A stretch of 64,000 nt of DNA from Thiocapsa bogorovii (GCF_021228795.1 NZ_CP089309.1:62001-126000); one strand, 5' to 3'; counted from the stretch's first letter, positions 8,661-17,923 are shown. Program-made: numbers and translations. Notes: generated by a model from the sequence alone, not told the origin.

Positions 8661-9239
8661 ATGAAGGATCGGCTGATGCTGCTTGGCTACGCCATCGCCT
8701 TGATCGCGGCGACGGCGATCCACGACCCGTGGTGGCTCGCGGCCGGCCTGCTCGTGGTCGCCGTGTTGGCGGGTCGCCAGGCGCCGACGATTGGCTGGCG
8801 GGCCTTGCGCGCGGTCCTGTTCTTCAACCTCGTGATCAGCGTCGGTTATGCGGCCGGCGCGCTGTTCGGTCAGGCGGTGAGCCTCGATTACCTGATACTC
8901 ATCAACATCAGGGTCTACCTTCTGACCTTTCTCACCTTCACCCTGGCGTCCAGGATCGACATCTTGCGCGCACTTCGCTTCTCCCGGAATCTGACCTATC
9001 TTGTGACGCTCGTGTTAAGCCAAATCATAACCTTCCGCCGCTTGTTCGAGGACCTGCGACTGGCGGCCGAGAGCCGCCGGCTGCGCCGGCTGCGACTGCG
9101 CGAGCGCTATCTGCTGAGCGCCGCTACGGCAGTCCACCTCTTCGACCGCGCCGAGCACGACGCGCGCGAGATCGCGCTCGCCATGCGCTCGCGCGGGTTC
9201 TTCCAGCCGGACGCGGTAGACGATGCTCGAGGCGATTGA
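8661..9239 (+). CDS. cbiQ: CbiQ/EcfT-type transmembrane subunit
   Basis: A 192-residue membrane protein and energy-coupling T-component of the ECF transporter, linking the CbiM substrate subunit to the CbiO ATPase. Hydrophobic N-terminal helices are followed by the long cytoplasmic coupling region with basic repeats (AAESRRLRRLRLRERYL) and the signature AMRSRGF, the Ala-x-x-x-Arg-Gly motif through which EcfT proteins contact the ATPase. It is shorter than a typical CbiQ (about 220-260), mainly at the N terminus. A good GCGGG purine stretch precedes the ATG at 8661. Its 3' end overlaps cbiO by 17 bases. Confidence 0.88.
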   Translation: MKDRLMLLGYAIALIAATAIHDPWWLAAGLLVVAVLAGRQAPTIGWRALRAVLFFNLVISVGYAAGALFGQAVSLDYLILINIRVYLLTFLTFTLASRIDILRALRFSRNLTYLVTLVLSQIITFRRLFEDLRLAAESRRLRRLRLRERYLLSAATAVHLFDRAEHDAREIALAMRSRGFFQPDAVDDARGD

Positions 9240-9999
9240 GGTCGGTTATCGCCTTCCGGACGGCCAGGAGATCCTCTGCGCCATCGACTTCCGGTTGGGG
9301 CACGCAGAGAAGGTCGTCCTGCTCGGCGCCAACGGCACCGGCAAGAGTACGCTGCTCAAGGTACTCGACGGCCTGCTGCCACCGACGACCGGGACGGTCT
9401 GCTACGATGGTCGGGTGGTCGACCGCGCGGCATTGCGCGAGGCGGCATTCCACCAGCGCTTTCGCCGCGAGGTGGTGCTGCTGTTTCAGAATCCGGACAC
9501 CATGCTCTTCAACCCGACCGTCTTCGACGAGATCGCCTTCGGGCCGCGCCAACTCGGTCTCGATGATGTGGATGGACGCGTACACCACTGGGCAGGCGAG
9601 CTGCGGGTAGCACCGCTGCTCGACCGCACGCCTTTTAGCCTGTCCGGCGGCGAGAAGCAGCGCGTCTGCCTGGCCGCATTGCTCGTCCTCGAACCGAAGG
9701 TCCTGCTCCTGGATGAACCGACCGCGAACATGGACCCGCGCAGCACCGGGTGGCTCGTGGACTTCCTCGCCGACCGCAACCAGACGACGCTGGTGACGAC
9801 GCACAATCTCAGCCTCGCCGGCGAGCTCGGCGACCGTTGCCTGGTGCTCGGCGAGAACCACCGGCTCGTCTACGATGGGACTGTGCAGGATTTTCTCGGC
9901 GACCACGACCGGCTTGCCGCGGCCAACCTGGTGCACCGCCACCGCCATCGCCACGGGGAAACCGAGCACAGCCATTTCCACGCCCACGACTGGGACTGA
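9223..9999 (+). CDS. cbiO: CbiO-type ATPase of the Ni/Co ECF transporter, His-rich tail
   Basis: ABC ATPase of 258 residues powering the ECF importer. Visible motifs: Walker A GANGTGKST (about 36-44), Q-loop LLFQNPD, signature LSGGEKQR, Walker B VLLLDEPT and switch histidine TTHNLS. The tail after residue 235 is strikingly His-rich (VHRHRHRHGETEHSHFHAH), which could store or sense the transported metal; many nickel-handling ATPases and chaperones carry such tails. The operon ends here. Directly after it the DNA becomes a patchwork of gene fragments. Confidence 0.92.
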   Translation: MLEAIEVGYRLPDGQEILCAIDFRLGHAEKVVLLGANGTGKSTLLKVLDGLLPPTTGTVCYDGRVVDRAALREAAFHQRFRREVVLLFQNPDTMLFNPTVFDEIAFGPRQLGLDDVDGRVHHWAGELRVAPLLDRTPFSLSGGEKQRVCLAALLVLEPKVLLLDEPTANMDPRSTGWLVDFLADRNQTTLVTTHNLSLAGELGDRCLVLGENHRLVYDGTVQDFLGDHDRLAAANLVHRHRHRHGETEHSHFHAHDWD

Positions 10000-10023
10000 G
10001 CATGAGCGATACAGCCGACACCG

Positions 10024-10563
10024 CACCAGAAGGAGCAAGAGCTGGCCGGCGAGGCTCAGCGCGGCGGTGATGCGGCTGACCAGATCGGCGAGGGCCATCA
10101 CCCGAATGTCATCGTGGGCGATGTGAGCGACCTCGTGCGCCAAGACCGCCGCGAGCTCGCGCCAGTCGAGCCGCCGCAGCAGGCCGTCGGAGACGAGGAT
10201 CGCGGCATCGTCGCGGTGTCCGGTCGCGAAGGCGTTGACGGTCGCCGACGGCAGATAATGGAGCTTCGGGACGCGCGCCAAGCCGGCGCGCTGCGACAGC
10301 GTGTCCAGCAGCCGATAGAGCCCCGGAGCCTCGCCTGGTCTCACCGGGCGGGCGCGAAACAACGACATCAGGAGACGCGGCGGGACCGCGGGATTGGCCA
10401 CGGCGAGGATCAGCACACCGAGCAGGGTGCCCCACAGCAGCGGCTCGCCCCCGATCACCCAGGCCGGTGAACCGAGCAAGAGGGCGAGCAACGCCAACAA
10501 CCCGAGGCTCTGAAGATTGTTGCGCAGCTTGTGCCGAACGTGTTGTGCATTCTTCAACCGCAT
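10024..10563 (-). pseudogene. Truncated M48-family zinc metalloprotease (HtpX-like)
   Basis: About 180 codons of an integral-membrane M48 peptidase: from the minus-strand ATG at 10563, two N-terminal hydrophobic segments, then PSATVNAFATGHRDDAAI and the zinc-binding HEVAHIAHDD (HExxH). Homologues continue for a further 100 or more residues, including the third zinc ligand. Here similarity stops after SLAGQLLLLLV at about 10024, where the frame runs into sequence antisense to cbiO. The gene has therefore lost its 3' part, and its 5' end sits against a fragment of a conjugation gene on the other strand. It is probably non-functional. Confidence 0.75.
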
Positions 10564-10647
10564 GCCGAGGATCCCGGTCAACACCGGCACCGGCTCGGAC
10601 CTGCAATTCCAGTCGATGCTCACGCCCCAGGCCCTGAGTGCCGCCTC
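10550..10647 (+). pseudogene. Fragment of a TraB/VirB10-type conjugation gene (left of IS66)
   Basis: Reading toward the IS66 left end, the frame gives MPRIPVNTGTGSDLQFQS, MLTPQALSAAS, and continues without loss of frame into the piece on the right side of the element (13184 onward) if one copy of the 8-bp target duplication is removed. The combined text has the character of the C-terminal part of a conjugative-pilus assembly protein of the TraB/VirB10 group. The 5' part of the gene is missing. The sequence changes to the M48 fragment at about 10550. Confidence 0.5.
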
Positions 10648-10731
10648 GTAAGCGTCCAGCGAAATACATCTATCCCGCGCACTGCGCGATCTGCAAGATG
10701 CCGCCATGTTCCACGCACCGAGGGGAAAAGC

Positions 10732-11091
10732 ATGGCAGAGAAGCGACGCAGTCGCGAGCAGTGGCGGGAGTTGGTCCGGGGCTGGCCGGGCAGTGGTCTG
10801 ACGCAGGCACAGTACTGCGAACGTCACGGCATTTCGACCGGTAGCCTGTCGCGGTGGCGGGCCGTCTTCGGCCGGGAGCACCACGCGTGCGGCGGCCCGG
10901 CGCGATCCCGCGCCGAGGCGCCATTACGGTTGCTGCCGGTGCAGTTCGGCGACGCCCTCGAGCCGCCGCGCAGTGATCGGGTGCTGACCGTCGTCTTCGG
11001 TGACGGCGTGCGCCTGGAGGTCCCGCCCGGGTGCGATGGCGCCACGCTCGCACGGGTGGTTGATGTGCTCGCGCAGCGCACGACGGCATGA
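10732..11091 (+). CDS. tnpA: IS66 accessory protein TnpA
   Basis: A 119-residue protein beginning MAEKRRSREQWRELVRGW, with an N-terminal helix-turn-helix region (SGLTQAQYCERHGISTGSLSRW), as in the first protein of three-gene IS66 elements. The start follows AGGGGAAA. Its stop overlaps the start of tnpB by four bases, implying coupled translation. It is needed with TnpB and TnpC for transposition in studied relatives. Confidence 0.9.
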   Translation: MAEKRRSREQWRELVRGWPGSGLTQAQYCERHGISTGSLSRWRAVFGREHHACGGPARSRAEAPLRLLPVQFGDALEPPRSDRVLTVVFGDGVRLEVPPGCDGATLARVVDVLAQRTTA

Positions 11092-11441
11092 TCGGCTTCG
11101 GCGCACGCACCCAGGTGTATCTGGCTGCAGGGGCCACGGACATGCGCAAACAAATCGACGGTCTTGCGGCCTTGGTGGTCGATGTGCTGCAGGCCGATCC
11201 GTTCTCGGATCATCTGTTCGTCTTCTGTAATCGCAGCCGCGACAAGCTCAAGATTCTCTATTGGCACAACAACGGCTTCTGGCTGTGGTATCGGCGGTTG
11301 GAGCGCGAGCGGTTTTGGTGGCCGGCGCCGCAGAGCGTCGCACCGGTGATTCTCTCGATCCGCGAATTGGGCTGGTTGCTCGAAGGGCTCGATCCGCGCC
11401 GTGTCAACGCCCATCGGCGGGCTGAATTCGACCTGCTTTAA
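11088..11441 (+). CDS. tnpB: IS66 accessory protein TnpB (Orf2-like)
   Basis: A 117-residue protein with the very conserved TnpB pattern: GATDMRKQIDGLAALV near the N terminus, then FVFCNRSRDKLKILYWHNNG and a closing basic region. Full length, no defects seen. It overlaps tnpA by four bases and is followed by a 48-base gap to tnpC. Confidence 0.95.
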   Translation: MIGFGARTQVYLAAGATDMRKQIDGLAALVVDVLQADPFSDHLFVFCNRSRDKLKILYWHNNGFWLWYRRLERERFWWPAPQSVAPVILSIRELGWLLEGLDPRRVNAHRRAEFDLL

Positions 11442-11489
11442 ACGCGATGACGCTCGAATGAAGGTCGGTATTCCGGTATTATTCAGTTC

Positions 11490-13159
11490 ATGGACGGCCC
11501 GCTTCAAAGACTTCCGAATGACCCCGAGATGCTCCACGGGATCATTGGCCGGTTGAGCGATCAACTGGCGCAATCCGAACGCGAGCGAGCCGAACAGTCG
11601 CTGCAGTTGGAACAGCACTCCAATACCCTGCAACAGCAGACCCGGCGTATTGACCAGTTGCTCGAGTACATCGAGCTGTTGCGGCGCAAGCGCTTCGGCC
11701 GCAGTGCCGATCGCATCCCCGAGAGTCAGCTCGGGCTGTTTGACGAGACCGAGCTCGAGGCGCTGATCGCCGAACTGGAAGCCGAGCTGCCGGCCGACAC
11801 CGCGCCGCCGGCGACACCCGCCGAAGACACCCTCGCGCCGCCCAAGGGCAAGCCGGTGCGCCGGCCGCTGCCGAGCCATCTGCCGCGGGTCGAGCGTATC
11901 CTGGATCTGCCCGAGGCGGAGAAAGCCGCCATGGGCGAGGATTGGGTCTTGATCGGCTACGACAGCTCCGAGCAACTGGCGGTCATCCCCCGCCAGACCT
12001 ACGTCATCGAATACAAGCGCGCCAAATACGTTGCCCGTAACGAAGATGTGCCGGGCGCGGAGGTCGGGGTGAAGATCGCCCCGCGTCCGGCGCAGATCAT
12101 CCCCAAATCCATCGCCCACAGCTCATTGCTGGCCTCCATCGTGACGGCCAAGTTCGTCGATGCCCTGCCGCTGTATCGTCAGGAGACGATCTTCGCGCGC
12201 GAGGGCATCGCGCTCGGGCGCCAAACCATGGCGGGCTTGCTCATCCAACTGCAGGTTCCGCTGCAACCCGTCGCCGCGGCGCTGAAAGACCTGCTGCGCC
12301 GGGGAGCGGTGGTGCATATCGACGAGACGCCGGTGCAGGTCCTGCGCGAGCCCGGACGCGAGGATACCCAAGACTCCTACATGTGGGTGTTTTGCGGCGG
12401 GCCGCCGGGCACACCGGTGCGCTGGTTCGAGTATGCCCCGAGCCGGGCCGCGGAAGTCCCTCGTCGGGTGCTGTTCGCGAGCGACGTCGATCCGCCGCCG
12501 CTGCCGTTGTATCTGCAATCCGACGGCTACGGCGCCTATGGTGTCCTCGCCGCTGCGCCCGGAGTCATCGGCCATGCCGGGTGCTGGGCGCACGTGCGAC
12601 GCAAGTTCGTCGATGCCGCCAACGGGCGCAACGCCGGTGCCGCGCAGCAGATGGTGGCCCTGATCGGGGAGCTCTATGCGCGGTGGAGCGGCGCCTGCGC
12701 GACGCCGATCCCCAGACCCGGCTGCGCGGGCGTGCCGAGCACAGCAGGGCGATCCTCATGCGCATCCGCCGGTGGCTCGATCGCACCGCCACCCGCGTGC
12801 TTCCCAAAAGCCTGCTCGGCGAGGCCATCGGCTATGCCCTCGGCCAATGGCCGATCCTCATCACCTTTCTCGAGGACGGGCACCTGGAGATCGACAACAA
12901 CATCGCCGAGAACGCCATCCGGCCCTTTGTGGTCGGGAGAAAGAACTGGCTCTTCGCCGGCAGTCCCAAGGGCGCCGAAACCAGCGCGCTGCTCTACAGC
13001 CTGATCGAAACCGCCAAGGCCAATGGCCTGGAGCCTTGGGCCTACCTCAACCACCTCTTCGAGCACCTGCCCGGTGCCAAGTCCCCCGAGGCGGTCGCGG
13101 CGCTGCTGCCGCACAATCTGAAAATGGACGACCTCAAAAGGGAAGGGTCAATCCGGTAG
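11490..13159 (+). pseudogene. tnpC: IS66 transposase TnpC, frameshifted
   Basis: DDE transposase of IS66. The first frame (11490 onward) gives the leucine-rich N-terminal coiled coil, the zinc-finger/linker region and the catalytic core start (HIDETPVQVL, YLQSDGYGAY) up to IGELYA at 12680. The homologous text then resumes in another frame as VERRLRDADPQTRLRGRAEH from 12683 and runs to 13159 through LEIDNNIAENAIRPFVVGRK and the C-terminal tail. One base is missing (or two are extra) at about 12678-12683. Unless this is an assembly error, the element cannot move by itself. Confidence 0.88.
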
Positions 13160-13175
13160 TTCGCCGGACGCTTAC

Positions 13176-13340
13176 GCCGCCTCGGCACAAGGCGTCGGCG
13201 GGGCGATGGATCGTCTGGCCGATCACTATCTGGACATGGCCGAGCAACTGCTGCCGGTGATCGAGGGCGATGCGGGACGCGGGGCGGAGTTCATGCTCAA
13301 CCGCGGGGTGTCGATGAAGCTCGCCGATGTGGTGGAGTAA
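13176..13340 (+). pseudogene. C-terminal fragment of a TraB/VirB10-type conjugation gene (right of IS66)
   Basis: 54 codons ending in TAA at 13338-13340: MDRLADHYLDMAEQLLPVIE followed by GDAGRGAEFMLNRGVSMKLA. The pattern 'DRLA-x-Y-x-AEQ-x-x-PVI-x-AGR...F..GV' matches the C terminus of conjugative transfer proteins of the TraB group. It joins in frame with the fragment at 10550-10647 once IS66 and one target copy are removed. It is evidence for a lost integrative or plasmid conjugation module. Confidence 0.65.
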
Positions 13341-13409
13341 CATGAAGACGTTCGACGTCGGTCGCGTCGATCGCGCTCCGCAACCCGCCCACCGAGGGTC
13401 CATCCCCGC

Positions 13410-14588
13410 ATGTCCCGCCTCGTCATGCACGTCGATCTCGACGCCTTCTACGCCGCCGTCGAGCAACGCGATCACCCCGCTTGGCACGGACTGCCCATGG
13501 TCGTCGGCGCCGAGCCCGGTCGGCGCGGCGTGGTCGCGACCTGCTCCTACGAGGCACGCCGCTTCGGCGTGCACTCGGCCATGCCGATCGCCGAGGCGGT
13601 GCGTCGTCTGCCGGCGGATGCGGTCTACGTGCGCCCGGACATGGCACGCTATGCCGAGGTGTCGCGGGAAATCATGCGGGTGCTTGGCACCCTCTCCCCA
13701 TTGGTCGAGCCGGTCTCGATCGACGAGGCCTACCTGGATGTCTCCGGATTGGAGCGCCTGATCGGTCCGCCCGAGGTCGTCGCACGGCGCACCAAGGCGG
13801 CTATTCACGAGGCAGTCGGCCTGACCGCCTCGGTGGGCATCGGTCCGAACCGCCTGATCGCCAAACTGGCCTCGGACGCCCGCAAGCCGGATGGACTGCT
13901 GGTGGTGCGCCCCGAGGAGGTCCGCGCCTTCCTGGATCCGATGCCGCTCGCCGCCCTGCGCGGCGTCGGCGCCGTGACGGCCCGACGACTCGAACGGGCC
14001 GGCTTGCGGACGGTCGGCGACGTGCGCTCCCGGCCGCTGGAGGAACTGCGCCGACGCTTGGGCGCACGCACCGGCACCCAGGTTCACCTGCAGTCGAACG
14101 GCATCGCCGACGACCGGGTCCATCCGGCCACCGAACGGCAATCGATCTCCAAGGAGACGACCTTCGCCGAGGATGTCGTAGACACCGAGGTGCTGCGCGA
14201 CACCCTGCGTTGGGCGGCGCAGGAGGTCGGCTACCTGGCCCGAGCCATCGCACGCAAGGGTACGCTGGTCACCTTGAAGATCCGCCTGCATCCCTTCGAG
14301 ACCCATACCCGCTCCCGGACCCTGGCGGCACCGACCGCGGACGATCGGGTCATCTTCGACACGGCGTGGGACCTGTACCGGGCCGACACGCATGCCGGTC
14401 GCGCGGTGCGGCTGATCGGTCTGGGGCTCTCCGGCTGGGCGCAGGCGCCCGCGCAGCCAGATCTCTTCGCGGACCTGGATCCCCGCAAGGCCGATCACGC
14501 GGATGATCGTCTCGACGCGACGCTCGATGCGATCCGACGTCGGTTCGGCAGGCACTGCATTCAGCGCGGGCTCTTGCGGCGGCCATAG
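13410..14588 (+). CDS. dinB: DNA polymerase IV
   Basis: Y-family translesion polymerase, 392 residues. The N-terminal catalytic block MHVDLDAFYAAVE carries the first metal-binding Asp, and SIDEAYLDVS carries the acidic pair. VGIGPNRLIAKLAS and the RGVGAVTARRLERAG helix-hairpin-helix follow, then the little-finger domain. Near the C terminus QPDLF (residues 350-354) fits a beta-clamp binding motif, after which a tail of about 35 residues continues; the motif is more often terminal. No LexA box could be recognised upstream. The first ATG at 13410 is used because family members begin a few residues before the VDLDAFY motif. Confidence 0.95.
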   Translation: MSRLVMHVDLDAFYAAVEQRDHPAWHGLPMVVGAEPGRRGVVATCSYEARRFGVHSAMPIAEAVRRLPADAVYVRPDMARYAEVSREIMRVLGTLSPLVEPVSIDEAYLDVSGLERLIGPPEVVARRTKAAIHEAVGLTASVGIGPNRLIAKLASDARKPDGLLVVRPEEVRAFLDPMPLAALRGVGAVTARRLERAGLRTVGDVRSRPLEELRRRLGARTGTQVHLQSNGIADDRVHPATERQSISKETTFAEDVVDTEVLRDTLRWAAQEVGYLARAIARKGTLVTLKIRLHPFETHTRSRTLAAPTADDRVIFDTAWDLYRADTHAGRAVRLIGLGLSGWAQAPAQPDLFADLDPRKADHADDRLDATLDAIRRRFGRHCIQRGLLRRP

Positions 14589-14753
14589 CGATACCGGGCG
14601 TCCTTACATCGGCCAACAGCGGTCACCATTGCGTCCGCCGAGATGAGATGCGACCACCGCGTCCCGGCGATCCGGCCTTCCGAAAACCCTGGATCCGATG
14701 ACGCCTTCATGAACTACCAGCCGGTGTCGGCACATCGCCGCCGGGTTCATCCC

Positions 14754-15044
14754 TCAAGGGATGTAGCCCGGGGCGTTGGGGCCCAGGTTCTTCTCGTCCT
14801 CAAGGGCCGCATCGCGCGGGTCGACAATAGCGTCGGGGGCTCCGCCCTCGTCCGTGATCCCATCACCCAGATCCTGGACATTGTCGATGCCCGGGTAAGT
14901 CCGGCCCTGCGGATCCTCATCGATAAACTGGCGGACGTCCACGTCGATCCCATCGGTGATGACCTCCTCGTCGGCGGGGGCGGCAAGCGCGATCGCCAAC
15001 AGCACTGGGCCGATGATCACGATTGGAAGGTTCTTGGGGTTCAC
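14754..15044 (-). CDS. Small exported acidic protein of unknown function
   Basis: A 96-residue product if the GTG at 15044 is the start; a GAGG box lies seven bases upstream of it (minus strand). The N terminus (NPKNLPIVIIGPVLLAIALA) reads as a signal peptide or anchor, and the remainder is very acidic, rich in Asp, Glu and Pro (DEEVITDGIDVDVRQFIDED), with no cysteine. I do not recognise a family. The secreted or periplasmic location is inferred. A longer N-terminal extension is open but has no coding character. Confidence 0.55.
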   Translation of the reverse strand: MNPKNLPIVIIGPVLLAIALAAPADEEVITDGIDVDVRQFIDEDPQGRTYPGIDNVQDLGDGITDEGGAPDAIVDPRDAALEDEKNLGPNAPGYIP

Positions 15045-15644
15045 GTTGTACCTCGCGGATGGAATATTCCAGGGGAAGAGACTGCATCCTATCGAGACGA
15101 CATACAACAGGCTGCGTCCGATAGGTCCCGCAGCAGGCTGATCCATAAGAACCGAGGCGACCGGATACAATCGATGGTTCGCGGCCCAGGGTCGGTTTTC
15201 GGGCGCATGGTCCATCCGGGTAATCCCGACCGGGCCGACCACTGTGGCTGTTCAAGCCGCCCCGCGAACCGCGCCGAATCTTCGACCTCACCCTGGATTC
15301 GGTGCAGACCTCCAGCGGGACGGTCGCGATTGACGCCACCGATGGGGGCGATCGCGAGCAGCTCGTGGCACGATCGCCGCCGGTGCGCGGCGATCATCGA
15401 CCAGGGGGCGAGTGGACCAGAGGCCGCTCGTTGGTGGCTTCACGACAGATCTCGCGGTCGTCTCGCACCGAGCCCGTTTGTCGGACTGACACATCATCGC
15501 TTGCTTCGCCAGGAATCAGCATCCTGATGTTAGGCTCCCTGGCCCGGCCGATGGTCTGAGCGCAGACCGCCCTCACCCAAAATGCTCGCGAGCCGCCCCC
15601 GGCGCAGCGCCACCGGCACTCACTTCCAAAGGAGTTCGAACAAA
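15045..15644. other. Intergenic, nothing recognised
   Basis: About 600 bases between the small acidic protein (minus) and tsdBA (plus), so both promoters should be here. Open frames exist on both strands, but none has a family resemblance or a good start. The ribosome binding site AAAGGAG at 15628-15634 belongs to tsdBA. Confidence 0.4.
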
Positions 15645-17275
15645 ATGAAGCCAGGTCCCCGTATCGGTCTCCCGCTTCTGCTCTCGATCGTTCTTGGCCC
15701 TGTGTGGGCCGAGTCCCAGACCAGCCTCGGCGAGCAGATCGCCCAGCAGGGTACGCCCAAGGGGGTCGCACCCTGCATAGCCTGCCACGGGCCGGACGGG
15801 GGCGGCATGGCGCCGACTGCCTATCCGCGGATCGCCGGGCTCGACGCGGCTTACATGACCAAGCAACTGGCCGACTTTCGCGCCGGAACGCGCGAAAACC
15901 CCATCATGATGCCGATGGCGAAGAGCCTCACGGAGGAGGAGATCGCCGCCGTTTCCGCTTATTACGCGGGTCTGCCGATCCCCGCACCGGCTGTGCAGCC
16001 GCCGGCGGGCGCCGTCAAGAAGACAGCGGAGGACCTGGCTCAATGGGGCGACTGGACCGGCCGCGGCCTGCCCGCCTGCGCCCAATGCCACGCGCCCGGC
16101 GGCAACGGTATCGGGGCGCACTTTCCCGGCATCGCCGCTCAGCAGGCAAGCTATATCAAGGCCCAGCTACTGGCCTGGCAGTCGGGGACACGGGCCAACG
16201 ACCCGTTGGGGCTGATGAAGTCCGTCGCCGCCCGACTGACCGCGGACGAGATCGAAGCGCTCTCCGCTTACTACGCCGCCCAGGCCGGCGCCGCGCCGGC
16301 ACCGGCGATCAACACCCCGGCGCCGCCCCCGGCAGATGCAGAGGTAGCGAAAGCAAGGGTCACCACCGGGCCCGTTGCGGACCATGGCGCGACGCCGCCC
16401 GGGCGGGAGCCGGGCGACTCGGGCTACTTCAAGTCGCCGTCGCGGGACGCCTTCCCCGAAGGCCCCTTCGGCGAGGCGGTCCGACAGGGACAGGCCATCT
16501 TCCAGAACACCAACACCCACCCCGCCTCGGGTCAATACGTTGGCAACCAGCAGGCCTGTGGCAATTGTCATCTCGACGCCGGTCGTCTGGCCGGGTCCGC
16601 GCCCCTGTGGGCCGCCTGGGTCGCCTATCCCGCCTATCGCTCCAAGACCAAGAAGGTCGACAGCTTCATCGAGCGCGTCCAGGGCTGCTTCGAGTACTCC
16701 ATGAACGCTCAGGCGTCCGCGGCGGGCGGGCCGCCGGCCGCGGACAGTGACACTAGTGTCTCCCTGGCCGCCTACAGTTTCTGGCTCGCCAAGGGCGCGC
16801 CCACGGGCGACGACACCCTGCCCGGTCGCGGCTACCCGCCCCTGAAGGAGACCGACCAAGGCTTCGACCCCTCCCGCGGACGAGCGGTTTACGCGGCCAA
16901 GTGCGCCCTGTGTCATGGGGAGGATGGGAAGGGGTCGCGAACGCCCGGGCCGGAACCCTGTTCCCGCCGCTCTGGGGCGCCGGATCCTACAACTGGGGTG
17001 CGGGCATGCACAAGGTGGATACCGCGGGGGCCTTCATCCGGCACAACATGCCCCTGGGGCTGGACGACGCCCTCACCGACCAGGAGGCCTGGGACGCAGC
17101 GGCCTACATCAACTCGCACGAACGCCCTCAGGACCCGCGCTTTACCGGCGACCTGCAGGAGACCGCCGAGCGGTTCCATAAGAGCAAGTTCAGCCTCTAC
17201 GGCAAGGCGGAGGGCGCCGGTGGGGCCCTCCTGGGGGAGCAGCCAGCCCAACCCGCCGCTGGGTCGGCGCGTTAG
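15645..17275 (+). pseudogene. tsdBA: Thiosulfate dehydrogenase TsdB-TsdA fusion, frameshifted
   Basis: A periplasmic tetrahaem cytochrome that would oxidise thiosulfate to tetrathionate. After a signal peptide (residues 1-22) the N-terminal half is a TsdB-like dihaem c4-type cytochrome (CIACH at 44-48, CAQCH at 145-149); the C-terminal half is TsdA (CGNCH at 305-309, CALCH at 420-424). The Cys348 in IERVQGCFEYSMN corresponds to the cysteine that ligates the active-site haem in TsdA. After CHGEDGKG the frame must shift at the G-run 16931-16934 (one G missing) to continue as VANARAGTLFPPLWGAGSYN and on to 17275. Natural TsdBA fusions are known, for example in Marichromatium purpuratum. Either the gene is freshly inactivated or a base was dropped in sequencing. 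Confidence 0.88.
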
Positions 17276-17923
17276 GACCGGGCCTCCAGCCGGATCGTCC
17301 GTTCTTCTGGCAGTCCGACCGCTACTGGCTGCGCGCCCTGGCCGCTTACGACACCGAAGCCGCCCGAGCGCATTCGGGCGAATCATGGACACTCTGCGGT
17401 CGCATGACGGCCTGAGCAGCTGAACCCGCGATCTGCGCAGCGGCGACGCCCACGATACGATGACGCTGGCGGGTCCTCCGAGAGTGCGCGGTGATCGGCG
17501 CCGTCGAGAAACGATCCGACGGCGGGACGGGCGCTCGGCGACACGCCGGGTCGAGGTTAAACCGGGCTGCCGGAACGCATGTGGCTGAAGAAGCTCCGAA
17601 GGCCGGCAGTGGTGTTTGTTCGGCAGGCGCCGGCGACGCAGACCACTCGCAATCGGCATCGGCGGGACATCAATTTGCCGGATTATGGCGAGACGTGCGC
17701 GAGGAGGGCGTCGAGGCGGTCCAGACGGCCTGCGGCGATCTCACACGGAAGACCTAACGCCGATCACATCGAAGATGGATTGCCGACTGCAGCCCGTTCG
17801 GGCTTCGCTCCTTTGTCCCAGTAAGGCATGAGAAAGCCCAGAGTAATTTGTGGCTACGTCTGTGGGCATGGAAGCTCTTGAACTATTATTTTATCTTAAA
17901 ATCAAGTGATTAAATTATAATAG
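17276..17923. other. Intergenic between tsdBA and tRNA-Ser
   Basis: About 650 bases without a supported gene. Open frames of 60-90 codons are present but lack starts or recognisable families. The last 60 bases (17870-17923), just 3' of the tRNA, are unusually A/T-rich compared with the rest of the window. I found no integrase remnant and no copy of the tRNA 3' end. Confidence 0.4.

Larger units (their letters stand above)
10648..13175 (+). mobile_element. IS66-family insertion sequence with perfect 8-bp target duplication
   Basis: The element begins with GTAAGCGTCCAGCGAA (10648-10663) and ends with TTCGCCGGACGCTTAC (13160-13175), terminal inverted repeats that differ at one of 16 positions and carry the GTAAGCG tip typical of IS66. 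GCCGCCTC flanks it on both sides (10640-10647 and 13176-13183), an exact 8-bp duplication as expected for this family. Inside are the usual three genes tnpA, tnpB and tnpC in order. The exact duplication suggests that the insertion is fairly recent, yet tnpC is frameshifted. Confidence 0.95.

Noticed and set aside
9124-10884. A 586-codon open frame on the minus strand
   Set aside because: Only its middle (about 10024-10563) resembles a protein (the M48 protease). The rest is antisense to cbiO and to the left end of IS66.
11490-13159. Programmed frameshifting in IS66 tnpC
   Set aside because: IS66 elements are not known to use it, and there is no slippery A- or T-run at the break. Mutation or sequence error is simpler.
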